A stretch of 64,000 nucleotides of DNA from Treponema_C sp050937815 (GCF_050937815.1 NZ_JACDIJ010000004.1:62001-126000), one strand, 5' to 3'; positions 51,629-61,488 are shown, numbered from the stretch's first letter. Numbers and translations are program-made. The notes: a model not told the origin generated them from the sequence alone.

Positions 51629-52474
51629 TTATTTAAACGTTTCTTTTAGAAACGCCAAGCCTCTACATGCAAGTTCGTCTTGACTGGATGCAACAGGCCT
51701 CCACAAAGAAACGGCACGGGCAATTTCAGTAATTGCTGTGGTAAAAGATTCAATAACGACAGGACCGTCGTATCTTATACGGCGCAGGGCTTCAGCAATA
51801 CCCTTCCAATCAAGATGATCGTTTCCGGGAATTCCTCTATCATTTGCACATGCATGAAAATCAAATATTTTATCTTTTGCCATCAAAATCGCTTCAGATA
51901 TTTTTTTCTCTTCAATGTTCATATGATAAACGTCAAGAAGAAAACCGAGATTATCGGCTCCGACTTTTTCGATTAACTCAAGCCCCTGCTCAACCGTATT
52001 TATACAATCGGTTTCATATCGATTTAAAGGTTCAATCGCAAGCTTTATGTTCTTTTTATACGCATATTCGCACAATTCTCTTATATTCGTAATAACATAC
52101 TGCATTTGTTTCTTTTTTTCCGACACACTAAGTAAACGTGCTTTGCCGGTCGCGGAATACATCGGGCCTGCAACATAAGGCGAATGAGTTATTACTGCAT
52201 AATCGATAAGTGTCCGTATATATGCACACCCCTCATTACGCCAAACTTCATTATCCGAACTTATATCACGGCTTTGTCCGAAAGCTCCGCATATATTTAC
52301 CTGTATACCGATACGTTGAGCTTCCGCATAGATAAGTTCCGGAGAAAAGGAAGACGGATCTTCAACGCCTATTTCATATACATCGAATCCGAAATTATGG
52401 GCTTTTTGCAATTGATCTATTGTTTGCATCGAAAAGGGTGAAACCCATACGTATGAACTTACACCGAATTTCAT
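51629..52474 (-). CDS. TIM-barrel ketose 3-epimerase-like protein
   Basis: The 281-aa product matches D-tagatose/D-psicose 3-epimerases: IEPLNRYETD (catalytic Glu about 152), LLDVYHMNIEE (Asp about 185), FHACANDRGIPG (His about 211) and VIESF (second Glu about 246). It probably epimerises the imported ketose or its derivative. First gene of the island operon. Confidence 0.87.
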   Translation of the reverse strand: MKFGVSSYVWVSPFSMQTIDQLQKAHNFGFDVYEIGVEDPSSFSPELIYAEAQRIGIQVNICGAFGQSRDISSDNEVWRNEGCAYIRTLIDYAVITHSPYVAGPMYSATGKARLLSVSEKKKQMQYVITNIRELCEYAYKKNIKLAIEPLNRYETDCINTVEQGLELIEKVGADNLGFLLDVYHMNIEEKKISEAILMAKDKIFDFHACANDRGIPGNDHLDWKGIAEALRRIRYDGPVVIESFTTAITEIARAVSLWRPVASSQDELACRGLAFLKETFK

Positions 52475-52495
52475 AACTTCTCCTAATTAATTCTA

Positions 52496-52523
52496 AGTAT
52501 AACCTCTTTTTTTTAATTGTCAA
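52496..52523 (-). promoter_or_regulatory. Promoter of the sugar island operon
   Basis: TTGACA (52518-52523), 16 nt, TATACT (52496-52501) on the minus strand; GGAGAA lies before the ATG at 52474. Confidence 0.7.
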
Positions 52524-52559
52524 TAAAAATTTACAAAATAATGAAAAAAAATATTTTTA

Positions 52560-52588
52560 TTGACAAATATGTAAATTTTACATATAAT
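52560..52588 (+). promoter_or_regulatory. lacI-type gene promoter with embedded palindrome
   Basis: TTGACA (52560-52565), 17 nt, TATAAT (52583-52588). The spacer is filled by TATGTAAA-T-TTTACATA (52568-52584), a perfect 8-bp palindrome with one central base; a second TTTAC...GTAAA element follows near 52591-52608. These look like operators for the divergent regulator. Confidence 0.75.
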
Positions 52589-52640
52589 ATTTACATATTT
52601 AGGTAAATTTTGCATTAAAATTACACAAAGAGGAAAAAAC

Positions 52641-53666
52641 ATGCATTTACAAAGAACAAAACCTACATATTCGGAAATATCACAGGCAAGCGGAATCTCC
52701 GTTGCTACTATAAGCCGAATTATGAATAGCAGTAAAAGAGTATCTGAAAAAGCCCGACTTAAAATAATTCAAGCACTTACAAGCTTGGGTTATGATGCAA
52801 ACACTGTACTTCCGCGCTTATCAATGGGCGGAGACTTTATCTTATTCAATATTCCGAATATAGCAAATCCTTTTTATAGTCTTATTATACAAGGTGCAAG
52901 AGATGCCGCAAAACGGAACGGGTATACCCTATTGATAAATGAAGATGAAATAAATGAAAAAACTATAGAAAATTTTCTTGATATGATTCAAAAACGAAAG
53001 CCTGCAGGAATTATTACAACGAATTCCATATCGCCGGTTATACTCAAGCGCCTCAACGCATTGCTTCCGGTTATCCAGTGTTCCGAGTATAATGAAAACC
53101 TTGATATTCCGTTTATAACAATCGATAATACTTCAGCCGCAAAAAATGCCGTCGAACACTTGTTATTACTCGGATGCAAACGAATTGCATTTCTTAACGG
53201 TCCGTTAGTATACAAGTATGCACGAAACAGACTTGCAGGATACAACAAGGCCCTTGAAACAGCCGGTATTCCCATCATTCCGGAATTGATTATTCAGCTC
53301 GGAGATATAAATTACGACATGGCTCTTTCTGCAGCATATCAACTTTTGAATTCCGAAAAAAGACCGGATGCTTTTTTTTCAAGTTCGGATGTTTATGCGG
53401 CAGCAGTAATTAAAGCGGCAAAAAAAGTCGGTTTATCGGTTCCTGACGATTTAGCCGTTGTGGGGTTTGATAATATAGAAATTTCATCGATATGTACACC
53501 GTCTATTACAACAGTAAGTCAACCGCGTTATCAAATGGGGCTTCTCAGCTGCGACATGCTTATGGAACGTATCAGTGACAGAAGCATTTCAATAAAAAAT
53601 ATCTATCTGGATACGGAACTTATTGTCAGAGAATCATCTTCACGATATTATAAATCAAGAATGTAA
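52641..53666 (+). CDS. LacI-family transcriptional regulator
   Basis: The 341-aa protein has the LacI HTH (ISQASGISVATISRIMNS, hinge about 40-60) and a C-terminal sugar-binding domain (VVGFDNIEISSICTPSITTV). It is divergent from the island operon and should repress it in the absence of the sugar. Only island gene on the plus strand. Confidence 0.93.
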   Translation: MHLQRTKPTYSEISQASGISVATISRIMNSSKRVSEKARLKIIQALTSLGYDANTVLPRLSMGGDFILFNIPNIANPFYSLIIQGARDAAKRNGYTLLINEDEINEKTIENFLDMIQKRKPAGIITTNSISPVILKRLNALLPVIQCSEYNENLDIPFITIDNTSAAKNAVEHLLLLGCKRIAFLNGPLVYKYARNRLAGYNKALETAGIPIIPELIIQLGDINYDMALSAAYQLLNSEKRPDAFFSSSDVYAAAVIKAAKKVGLSVPDDLAVVGFDNIEISSICTPSITTVSQPRYQMGLLSCDMLMERISDRSISIKNIYLDTELIVRESSSRYYKSRM

Positions 53667-53723
53667 TTCCTTGAATATTATACAAAATTACAGTATAGTA
53701 CTGTTTTATAGTTGTTGGGAAAC

Positions 53724-53824
53724 CCGAATTCGACGACATAAAACGGGGCAAAACCGACCCGATAGAGGTTGTCTGTCATAACTGTGCCAGCGTATATACA
53801 ATTCAAGTGAGTGAGCTGTGATAA
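53724..53824. repeat. 101-bp direct repeat, right copy
   Basis: Exact copy of 45917-46017. It carries an hslO tail without the rest of the gene, then runs into the SanA-like gene, whose GTG start (53818) lies inside the repeat. Confidence 0.97.
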
Positions 53825-54528
53825 AAAAAATATTACGTGCATGTTTTATTTTTATTGTATGCATTGTGCTTTTCAGCGCCGTTGTAAACACATATATGGT
53901 GTTTTATGCAAAGGCTTTTGTATACGACTCTTTTGACGAACTGAAAAAAAGCGCTTCGGACAAAAGCGGATATACCGCCCTTGTTTTGGGAGCAATGGTT
54001 CACGGAAACAAGCTTTCAACGGTATTGCAGGACAGGGTCGATACGGGAATCGACTGTTATAAAAAGGGTATAACCGACGGTTTTTGCACAACACTGCTTT
54101 TATCGGGCGATCACGGCAAAAAATGGTATGATGAAGTAAATGCAATGCGCCTCTATGTATTGCGAACAGCTCCCGGTATCGACCGCACACGAATTTTTCT
54201 TGACCATGCCGGTTTCGATACGTATGACAGCTTATATCGTGCAAAAAATGTTTTTCAAGCCGAACGGATTATCGTTATAACACAGCGTTTTCACACATAC
54301 AGAGCCGTATATATCGGGCGGAAATTGGGACTAAACGTATATGCCCTTGCCCTAAGTGAAAATAAATATGCCGAACGCTTACGCTCGTCATGGGCAGCAC
54401 GCGAATATTTGGCGCGCGTAAAAGCCTTTGCGGACACGGCGGTACAAAGAAAGCCGCGCTTTCTCGGCGAACCGATTCCCGTAAGCGGCAGCGGTCTTAA
54501 AACATGGGATATTTTTGAAGATAAATAG
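53818..54528 (+). CDS. SanA/YdcF-like (DUF218) membrane protein
   Basis: The 236-aa protein has an N-terminal transmembrane helix (about 5-30) and a DUF218 domain: ALVLGAMVHG, LLLSGDHG and VITQRFHTYRAVYI. SanA proteins affect envelope permeability. GTG overlaps the hslO stop (GTGA), so before the island was inserted it was translationally coupled to hslO. Confidence 0.88.
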   Translation: MIKKILRACFIFIVCIVLFSAVVNTYMVFYAKAFVYDSFDELKKSASDKSGYTALVLGAMVHGNKLSTVLQDRVDTGIDCYKKGITDGFCTTLLLSGDHGKKWYDEVNAMRLYVLRTAPGIDRTRIFLDHAGFDTYDSLYRAKNVFQAERIIVITQRFHTYRAVYIGRKLGLNVYALALSENKYAERLRSSWAAREYLARVKAFADTAVQRKPRFLGEPIPVSGSGLKTWDIFEDK

Positions 54529-57500
54529 AAGACTTGTTTTCCGTATCAAAAACAGCCGCATTTAAATCCGCCCGTTGCGTTTTGTTGGTAATATCGGCCG
54601 CATTGCCGCTTCGTAAATAGTAGACATAGGTTTTTACCTGTGAAAGTTCCGCATTGCGCATAAGGGCCGCAGCGCGGCGATAGGCGGCAAGCTGCAAAAC
54701 ATAATCGTCCGGATTTTCGTGTGCGTCGGTTTTAAAATCCACAACAACTAAAGAACCGCTTTCCGTTTGAAACACCAAGTCCATTTGGCCGTTTAAAATA
54801 AGTTCGGCATCGGCGGCGTTCTTTTTATCCGCATTTTCGGGATGCCCCGTATCAATACGCAATTTAAAAGCATATTCGTTTTTGCGCCAGGGGGCGTTTT
54901 TAGCTTGCCGCCCCAAATCGGATTGAATAAAATTTTCGGCCATTTTTTTTGCGGCAGCAAACACCCTTTGCTTTTGCGAATCGCTGAGCGCGGCTACGCT
55001 TTCAGGCGGAATTTTTGCGGCACAACCGCTGCATGCGGCTTCGGCAAAAGCATGGGCAACGGTACCGAAATGGTTATACGCAAACTCGCCGTTCGAAAAA
55101 GAATGTACGATTTCATCTATTTCCGGATACAGGGACTGTGTGCCGGAAGGGCAGACAAAAACGCCGGAGCTATCGTTTTCAGTTGCGGCTTCAAAAACGG
55201 TAAGCTGTGAAGGACTGCGATAAGGGCTTTGCAAAACCGGAGTTTCTATACAAGGGGTGTTTTCATATACCGAAGCCGCATCGGCTGTATCTTTTTTGCG
55301 CCGTATTTTTTTGCCGGGAAAACCGGTCCGGATAATATCTTCACGGCTCATAAGGGGAATGGTTTCCAGGGTAAAGGGCAACCCTTTGTTTTGTGCCGCA
55401 AACAGAGGCTGTTGCGCGCCGAGCGAAACGATGACGGGAAGCAAAAAAGCAAAAAAGGTATCGTTCGGAACGCAGTATTGCGCATTTGAAACCGAATAAT
55501 CGGGAGAACCTTTTTTTATGCGTGCTTCAAAAAGAGCGTTAAGCTCATCGAGTAAAAGACGCTTTTCGTCTTGATGTTTTTCCGTATGAGCGTCTTGCAT
55601 CTGCGCAAGTGTTTTTTTTGCTTCTTTATTTAAAGAATAAAAAGCGCTTACATATACTTCGCGCTCGGCGCGCGTAAAAGCTACATATAAAAGCCGGCGT
55701 AATTCGGCTTCTTTTTTTTGTTTAGCCTGTTCTTCCATCAAATCGAAAAAAATATTTTTTTTGCAGTCCTTTATGCGAACTGAAAGCGGAAAATTAAATG
55801 AAATTCCCCATTCCTTGTCGGCGTATATTTTTTCCGCATTTTTTGCAGCGCGGCCCTGTGAAGAACAACCGCAAATAAAAACAACAGGAAATTCCAATCC
55901 CTTGCTTTTATGAATGCTCATTAACCGAACCGTATCTTCACGCTCAAGGGGAATGTCCATATCCTGTAAACGGTCTTGATTGCCGCCTATCTCCTGTAAG
56001 GAATCGACAAAGCCGCACAGATTTTTTCCGCCTTTGTCGGCCGCACACGCAAGTTCATATAAATAATCATATAATTCGGCAAACAAAGCACCTTCTTCCG
56101 AGCGCAGGGTTTCATATCGGTAACCCGCTTCATACCATAACGCATTTAAAATATCGGCGCAAGAAGCGGTTTTTGCCGCAGTTTTAATACGTTCATACAA
56201 ATGCAAACCTTCGGAAAAAAAGCTTAATTCGTCATTGTTCAAACAAGAGCCCGCATGTTCCGAAAAAAACACCGGAAAAAGGGCGGCATCTTTACGCGCC
56301 GTTTCAACGCAAAGAGATACCGCTTGAAGAGGCAAATTTACAAAGGGGGAAGCCAAAACCGCGGCAAAGGCATGTACGTCTTGAGGATAAACAACTAAAC
56401 GTAAAAAATAATAGATATCGTTTACGGGAGCGTCGGAAAAAAAGCCGGTAACGGTTTCACAGCTGTAAGGAATATTTTGCAAGCGCAAATACTTTTCGTA
56501 TAAATGCTGGCGGGAATAGGAACGGAATAAAACGGCAATATCGCGAGCTTTGTACCTTCCCTCTCTGATAAGCGAGGCAATTTTTGTACTTATAAAAAAA
56601 GCTTCATTTTCATCCGCCGCAAGCGACTCTCCCGCATCCGCTGCGTCTTCGAATTCTTCGTTTGCAGCGTCTTCTTTGTTTAAGAGAAAAAAATGTACCG
56701 GCGGACGAACGGAATTATCGGAAGTTACGGCAGAGCCTGCAAGGGCGCGCGTATATTCGGCTTCAAAGGGGGGAAATTCAGAGCCTTCTTTTACTGTGTT
56801 TTTTTGCAAAAAAACCGAATAAGGACTTTTTTCGCTTTGCTCGGAGCCGGAAAAATCGAAGCCGCCGAAAAAGGTATTGAATGCATCGATTAAAGCTTTG
56901 TCGGAACGGTAATTTTTCGACAAAAAAGATGCGCTTGCGGATAAATCGTCTTTCAGTTTTCTAAACACGGAAACGTCGGCGCCGCGGAACAAATAAATCG
57001 ATTGTTTTTCATCGCCGACAAAAAACAGTTTATCCGGACACAATTCGTGTGAGGGCGGAACGGATTTTTCACTGCGCTCAATATGTTCGGCAAGCAAAAA
57101 AAGCATATCGCGCTGTTCTTCGTTATTGTCTTGAAATTCGTCAATCATAACGGCGCGCGTACGTTTTTTTTCGGCACGGCGTATATCGGGGTGTTCGATT
57201 AAAACTTTTAAAGCAAGGGATGAAACATCGCTAAAAGAAAGCGTACCGGATACGCGCTTCCATTCGTTTACCGAGTTTTCAAATTCGATAAGCAGGGGAA
57301 TAAGAGCCAGCATATCGGAAAAATGCAAAAGATAATGTGCGCCGGCCGACAGGGAATCGTAAGCATTCCGTAATGCAGTGACAAGGCTTTTATTTTTTGC
57401 CGACATGCGCAGTTTTTTAAGCGTGTACAGTGCATCGAAAAAGGACAAAAGTTTTTTTTCAAGATTGTTGATAAGAGTTTGTTTTTTTTCGGGCAAAAGG

Positions 57501-58363
57501 CTGTCTTTTTGAATTTCCGATACGTATGCAAAAATATCCTGCTCATCGACACGGTTTTTCTGCAAAATTCCTAACAATTCACTCGCCTCCGGTAAATCGG
57601 CCGTATCGGCAAGGGGCGCCGCATTTTCATCGACAAGGGCAAGAGATTCTTTCCATATGGCGGCAATTTTTTGTATTTGCTTTTCGATAAAAAATTTAAA
57701 GTCAAAGGGGCGTGAAAGTGACGAATACCGTATAATAAACGAAGCAAAAAAATCCCGGGCAATAAGGTCGACGGGCTGTAAAGCGCATAACACTTGCAGG
57801 GCGGGATTTTTTCTGTGTTTTAGGGTAAAGGAAAGAGCTTCTTTTTGCACAAACTCCTGTATTTTTTGCACATCGACAGTGAAATCGGGGCGTATTCCGT
57901 AAAGGCGCGAAGACGAACGTAAAACGGAGGCACAATAAGAATCAAGCGTTTGAATGCGCGCTTTATGAAATTCCGCAAGCGCTTTTTTCGATCGCTCAAC
58001 GGCATCCGTATCGGCGTCTTTATCCGCAGCAGAGTCAAAAGCAAAAACATCCGCAGCCGGCTCGGATTCCGGAGTATGGGTATCTTTTTTTTCACAGGGG
58101 GCTGCAAGCATTTTTAAGTTTTTATAAATACGCTCGTACATTTCGGACGCCGCCTTATTTGTAAACGTAAGGGCAAGCACCGAATCTATATCAAAGCCCT
58201 TGTCGGCAATAAGGTGGACAAAGCGGCGCGCAAACACAAAGGTTTTACCCGAACCTGCTCCCGCGGCGACAACCGAATTATCGGTGCACATAACCGCCGC
58301 TTTTTGCTCGTCATTCAATCCTTTTTCCAAAAGAGGATGCAATCGTTCCGGATATGCTTTCAT
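54497..58363 (-). CDS. addA: AddA-type helicase-nuclease (UvrD/RecB family)
   Basis: The 1288-aa SF1A helicase has Walker A AAGAGSGKT, motif II VMIDEFQDNN, motif VI VAFTRAEREVYVS and a C-terminal RecB nuclease (GQMDLVF, VVVDFKTD, QLAAY). It would process double-strand breaks with the AddB-like partner. I chose ATG 58363, which overlaps the upstream stop (TAATG) and follows GGAGAAAG. The 3' end overlaps the SanA-like gene by 32 nt, tail to tail. Confidence 0.9.
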   Translation of the reverse strand: MKAYPERLHPLLEKGLNDEQKAAVMCTDNSVVAAGAGSGKTFVFARRFVHLIADKGFDIDSVLALTFTNKAASEMYERIYKNLKMLAAPCEKKDTHTPESEPAADVFAFDSAADKDADTDAVERSKKALAEFHKARIQTLDSYCASVLRSSSRLYGIRPDFTVDVQKIQEFVQKEALSFTLKHRKNPALQVLCALQPVDLIARDFFASFIIRYSSLSRPFDFKFFIEKQIQKIAAIWKESLALVDENAAPLADTADLPEASELLGILQKNRVDEQDIFAYVSEIQKDSLLPEKKQTLINNLEKKLLSFFDALYTLKKLRMSAKNKSLVTALRNAYDSLSAGAHYLLHFSDMLALIPLLIEFENSVNEWKRVSGTLSFSDVSSLALKVLIEHPDIRRAEKKRTRAVMIDEFQDNNEEQRDMLFLLAEHIERSEKSVPPSHELCPDKLFFVGDEKQSIYLFRGADVSVFRKLKDDLSASASFLSKNYRSDKALIDAFNTFFGGFDFSGSEQSEKSPYSVFLQKNTVKEGSEFPPFEAEYTRALAGSAVTSDNSVRPPVHFFLLNKEDAANEEFEDAADAGESLAADENEAFFISTKIASLIREGRYKARDIAVLFRSYSRQHLYEKYLRLQNIPYSCETVTGFFSDAPVNDIYYFLRLVVYPQDVHAFAAVLASPFVNLPLQAVSLCVETARKDAALFPVFFSEHAGSCLNNDELSFFSEGLHLYERIKTAAKTASCADILNALWYEAGYRYETLRSEEGALFAELYDYLYELACAADKGGKNLCGFVDSLQEIGGNQDRLQDMDIPLEREDTVRLMSIHKSKGLEFPVVFICGCSSQGRAAKNAEKIYADKEWGISFNFPLSVRIKDCKKNIFFDLMEEQAKQKKEAELRRLLYVAFTRAEREVYVSAFYSLNKEAKKTLAQMQDAHTEKHQDEKRLLLDELNALFEARIKKGSPDYSVSNAQYCVPNDTFFAFLLPVIVSLGAQQPLFAAQNKGLPFTLETIPLMSREDIIRTGFPGKKIRRKKDTADAASVYENTPCIETPVLQSPYRSPSQLTVFEAATENDSSGVFVCPSGTQSLYPEIDEIVHSFSNGEFAYNHFGTVAHAFAEAACSGCAAKIPPESVAALSDSQKQRVFAAAKKMAENFIQSDLGRQAKNAPWRKNEYAFKLRIDTGHPENADKKNAADAELILNGQMDLVFQTESGSLVVVDFKTDAHENPDDYVLQLAAYRRAAALMRNAELSQVKTYVYYLRSGNAADITNKTQRADLNAAVFDTENKSSIYLQKYPMF

Positions 58364-61329
58364 TATCGCTTTCTCCCCAATACATAAGTTGTGCGGCACA
58401 GTGTTTTATACGCGCAGGACGCACAGGTACTGTAGGGCACTGCACTTCCGTCGGGAAAACGGCCAGAACATTCCGGATCGGTAAACAGGGGAACGCAAGC
58501 CGATGTCAGTGAGGCGGCATAGACACCGGCTGCATTTTTCAGTTCTTTTAAAGTTTCATCCACCGAAGATATTCCGTCCGCGTAAATGCCGCAGCGTTCC
58601 AATACATCTTTATCAAAGTGCGGCTTTTTTTTACCGGTTACCGGAGATACAATGCGGCCGACAATACTTGTAAGCTCTTTATTGTGTATACTGAAAAAAG
58701 CGGCGGCGCTTACCCATGGACGCGAAGCGCACTTTACCCCTTCGTAAAGCGATATATAGGACGCCAGTTGAAAATCTGCCAATTCTCTTTGCGGCAGCTT
58801 TATGCAATCCGCGAATTTGGGCACGCCGCTTGTTTTAAAATCCACAATATAAACGGAATCGGAAACGACACTGCCGAGTACGCAGTCGATTGTTCCTTTT
58901 AAAATCCATCCTTCGTTTTCCAAACTTAACGATTCTTCGGCCGATAAAATACGGCAACCGGAAAACCACAGTGTAAATTCGTAAAAAAAATCGGTTAAAA
59001 TTCGTATAATTTGATTTTCTTGTGTGCGGAAATTCTCGACGGTAAGCGCGCTTAAATCGGTTTGTAAAGCGCAGGATTCCGGCAAATGCTCGATAACTTC
59101 GCGCGTAAAAAATCTAATATATTCCTCATGCGTTTTCGGGAGCTTTTCGTTTTCCAAAACCAAGGGGCTGTCGGTTTCTTTAAGGCGATTTAATACGCGT
59201 TTGATTATTTCATGATACAAAATACCGATAAATACGTCATCGGAGACGGCGGCTTGCGCCCTGTATTCTTCTATACGAAGTACGCGCGAAAAAAGCCACT
59301 GCTGCGGACAGGTATAAAAACTTTTCAAAGCGCTCGGCGATACTTTTATTTTACCGGTATCCGCGTCAAGAGCATATTGTAAAATACGCTTCTTTATAAA
59401 ATCGGCAGACAAAGGAGGCAAGGAAGACAAAGGAGATACAGAAGACAAAGAAAGCGCAGTTTTTTTTGCCCGCCCCCCCTCCTGTAAAGGAGGCGAAACG
59501 CTGCGGGAAGCCGTCCATGCTTTAAAACCTTTTTTTTGTATAGAATGCAATCGGGGCGGCAGAGAAGCGTCGGTACGCCAAAAGGCTTTTTCGGCTGCAA
59601 AGTAATCGGGATAATAATCGGAATATAAAACTCCGTTTTCGCCGTTTAAAGCGTTTTTTTGTGTTTTTCCCGCCGCTGAAATTTCACATGCATTAAAAAC
59701 GTTGTGAGCGATCGTATAGCCTGAAAAACTTTTACGGGCGCAGCTGACACGCAGCGTGTGCTCCGAATGAAAGGCGTACAAACGCGCAAAAATGTCGGAC
59801 ACATCGGTATCGCTTATATGTAAATCGAAGCGCTTCGGGTCGGCTAAAAAGGAAAGCGGGCGGTATACGACGTTTAAAGCATCTTGAGAAGCGTTAAGTA
59901 TAATATGCTGTTTAAACGGAGCGCAGGATGCGACCTTATAGGAAAAAACGCTTACGCCGCGAGTAGCGCTTTGTGCAAGATATTCTTTTGAATCGAGTAC
60001 GGACACAAAAAAAGCAAGCGGTTTTGAACAGCGGGCGGCATCGGGATACGAAAGCTCTATATCTGCCAAAGCCCCCAATTCGCTTATGCAGCGGCTTATA
60101 ATACGGTTGTTTTCTTCGGTAAACAGTTCGGGATTAAAAAATGCGGAACGAAAGGCAAAATATTGTTCGCGCAACTTTTGAAAACCGGCCGCATCCGCCA
60201 TAGCTTTTACATGCTTTTTAAGCCGCCGATATAAAGTAAGCGCACGTTCTTCGTGCCCGCTTTTCGCAAAAGCCTGTTCCCACACATCAATACCGTCATA
60301 AGAACATACACAATTATTTTTTATACCGAAGGAGATTAATTGATTTATCGCCTCTTCATCCTTCCACGGAAAAGCCGAATCGGTAAGCAAATCGCGCACT
60401 GCGGTAAAAGAAAACGAATCGGCATCACAGTTTTGTATAAGGCTGAATAAATTTCCGGCAGGATAGCGGCTTAAGATTTTACCCGAACGAAGCTGTACGG
60501 GGATATTGTATAAACCGAATTCGCGCATAACGTACGGCATCAGATTTTCCGCATCGGGAACGCTGACGGCAATATCCGTCCATTCAAAACGGGCCTGTAC
60601 CGCGCTTTCACCCGTTTTTTTTCCCGCACTCGGATCACAAAGCGAGCGGATATATAAGGCTATTTCCCGCAATTCCGTACGCGTATTCGAATACGAAAAA
60701 AAACGGCAGTGCTGTGAATCGAGCGGAATATCCGGAACATGAATAAACGTAACATGACCGCTTTGCTCCAATAAGGCGCGGTATTCTTCAAAATCCTGCA
60801 AGATTTCCGGATACACGATAATATACGTTTTACCTTCATCGCAAAACGGCGGCATTTCCCATGCCGGTTCGAACAATGCGTTTTTATCCAAAAAAGTTCG
60901 GTATTGTTTTTCAAGTTCGTATAAGTCGGCGTCTTCTGCGTCACAAGGAGCCGAACTGAACGAGCGTTTTTTTTTCCATAAAGCAAGCAGGGGCAAAAGC
61001 GAGCTTACCCAATCGGCAAAACTTAAAGCCGAAGCGGCGTATTCCGGCGGAACAAGTGAAGAAAAAAACGGTTCGGCCGCATTGCGCTCTAAAAGCCGTA
61101 AAGCAAACAATTTCCGCAAAGCCGACGGAATGCTGTTTTTTTCCTGATGAGCCGCGCGTACCGCTTCGCTTTTAAACCTATCCCATGCGCTAAAGCGTTC
61201 AAGGGCAACGGCCTTTGTAAAGCGCAGCGCATAATCCGACCAGCACGAAGCGGCAATATCGGTGGGAAATACAAAAAAAACCGAAGGATTGTGTATATGC
61301 GCTTTAAGCGCGCTTTCTATCGTGTGCAT
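58363..61329 (-). CDS. AddB-like nuclease subunit
   Basis: The 988-aa product has a C-terminal PD-(D/E)XK nuclease (GTIDCVLGS, VYIVDFKTSG, QLASYISLYE) and cysteines that fit an iron-sulphur cluster: one in FYTCPQQWLF and the group CASCAYKTLC near the end. No intact Walker A was seen, as expected for inactivated AddB helicase domains. It could be called AddB or RexB-like. Start ATG 61329; the longer frame to 61368 begins upstream of the promoter -10. Confidence 0.85.
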   Translation of the reverse strand: MHTIESALKAHIHNPSVFFVFPTDIAASCWSDYALRFTKAVALERFSAWDRFKSEAVRAAHQEKNSIPSALRKLFALRLLERNAAEPFFSSLVPPEYAASALSFADWVSSLLPLLALWKKKRSFSSAPCDAEDADLYELEKQYRTFLDKNALFEPAWEMPPFCDEGKTYIIVYPEILQDFEEYRALLEQSGHVTFIHVPDIPLDSQHCRFFSYSNTRTELREIALYIRSLCDPSAGKKTGESAVQARFEWTDIAVSVPDAENLMPYVMREFGLYNIPVQLRSGKILSRYPAGNLFSLIQNCDADSFSFTAVRDLLTDSAFPWKDEEAINQLISFGIKNNCVCSYDGIDVWEQAFAKSGHEERALTLYRRLKKHVKAMADAAGFQKLREQYFAFRSAFFNPELFTEENNRIISRCISELGALADIELSYPDAARCSKPLAFFVSVLDSKEYLAQSATRGVSVFSYKVASCAPFKQHIILNASQDALNVVYRPLSFLADPKRFDLHISDTDVSDIFARLYAFHSEHTLRVSCARKSFSGYTIAHNVFNACEISAAGKTQKNALNGENGVLYSDYYPDYFAAEKAFWRTDASLPPRLHSIQKKGFKAWTASRSVSPPLQEGGRAKKTALSLSSVSPLSSLPPLSADFIKKRILQYALDADTGKIKVSPSALKSFYTCPQQWLFSRVLRIEEYRAQAAVSDDVFIGILYHEIIKRVLNRLKETDSPLVLENEKLPKTHEEYIRFFTREVIEHLPESCALQTDLSALTVENFRTQENQIIRILTDFFYEFTLWFSGCRILSAEESLSLENEGWILKGTIDCVLGSVVSDSVYIVDFKTSGVPKFADCIKLPQRELADFQLASYISLYEGVKCASRPWVSAAAFFSIHNKELTSIVGRIVSPVTGKKKPHFDKDVLERCGIYADGISSVDETLKELKNAAGVYAASLTSACVPLFTDPECSGRFPDGSAVPYSTCASCAYKTLCRTTYVLGRKR

Positions 61330-61339
61330 CCGGAATACG

Positions 61340-61368
61340 AGTATAACACAAATTAAGCGTTCATGCAA
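61340..61368 (-). promoter_or_regulatory. addBA promoter
   Basis: TTGCAT (61363-61368), 17 nt, TATACT (61340-61345), and only 10 nt to the ATG, so the leader is about 3 nt at most. Confidence 0.7.
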
Positions 61369-61406
61369 ATTAAAAGCGCAAAAAGCATCCTAACGAAAAG
61401 CCGCAC

Positions 61407-61450
61407 GAAAAAAAGGGCTGTCGAAAAAGACTTTATTTTTTCGACAGCCC
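61407..61450 (-). terminator. Terminator of the large surface protein gene
   Basis: A 14-bp stem (61415-61428 with 61437-61450) followed on the minus strand by TTTTTTT. Confidence 0.85.
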
Positions 61451-61488
61451 GCTTGGTTTAATTAATCAAACACTGTATTGTTTTGTTT

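Noticed and set aside
46018..53723. Composite transposon between direct repeats
   Set aside because: No transposase or inverted repeats; 101-bp repeats are far longer than target-site duplications.
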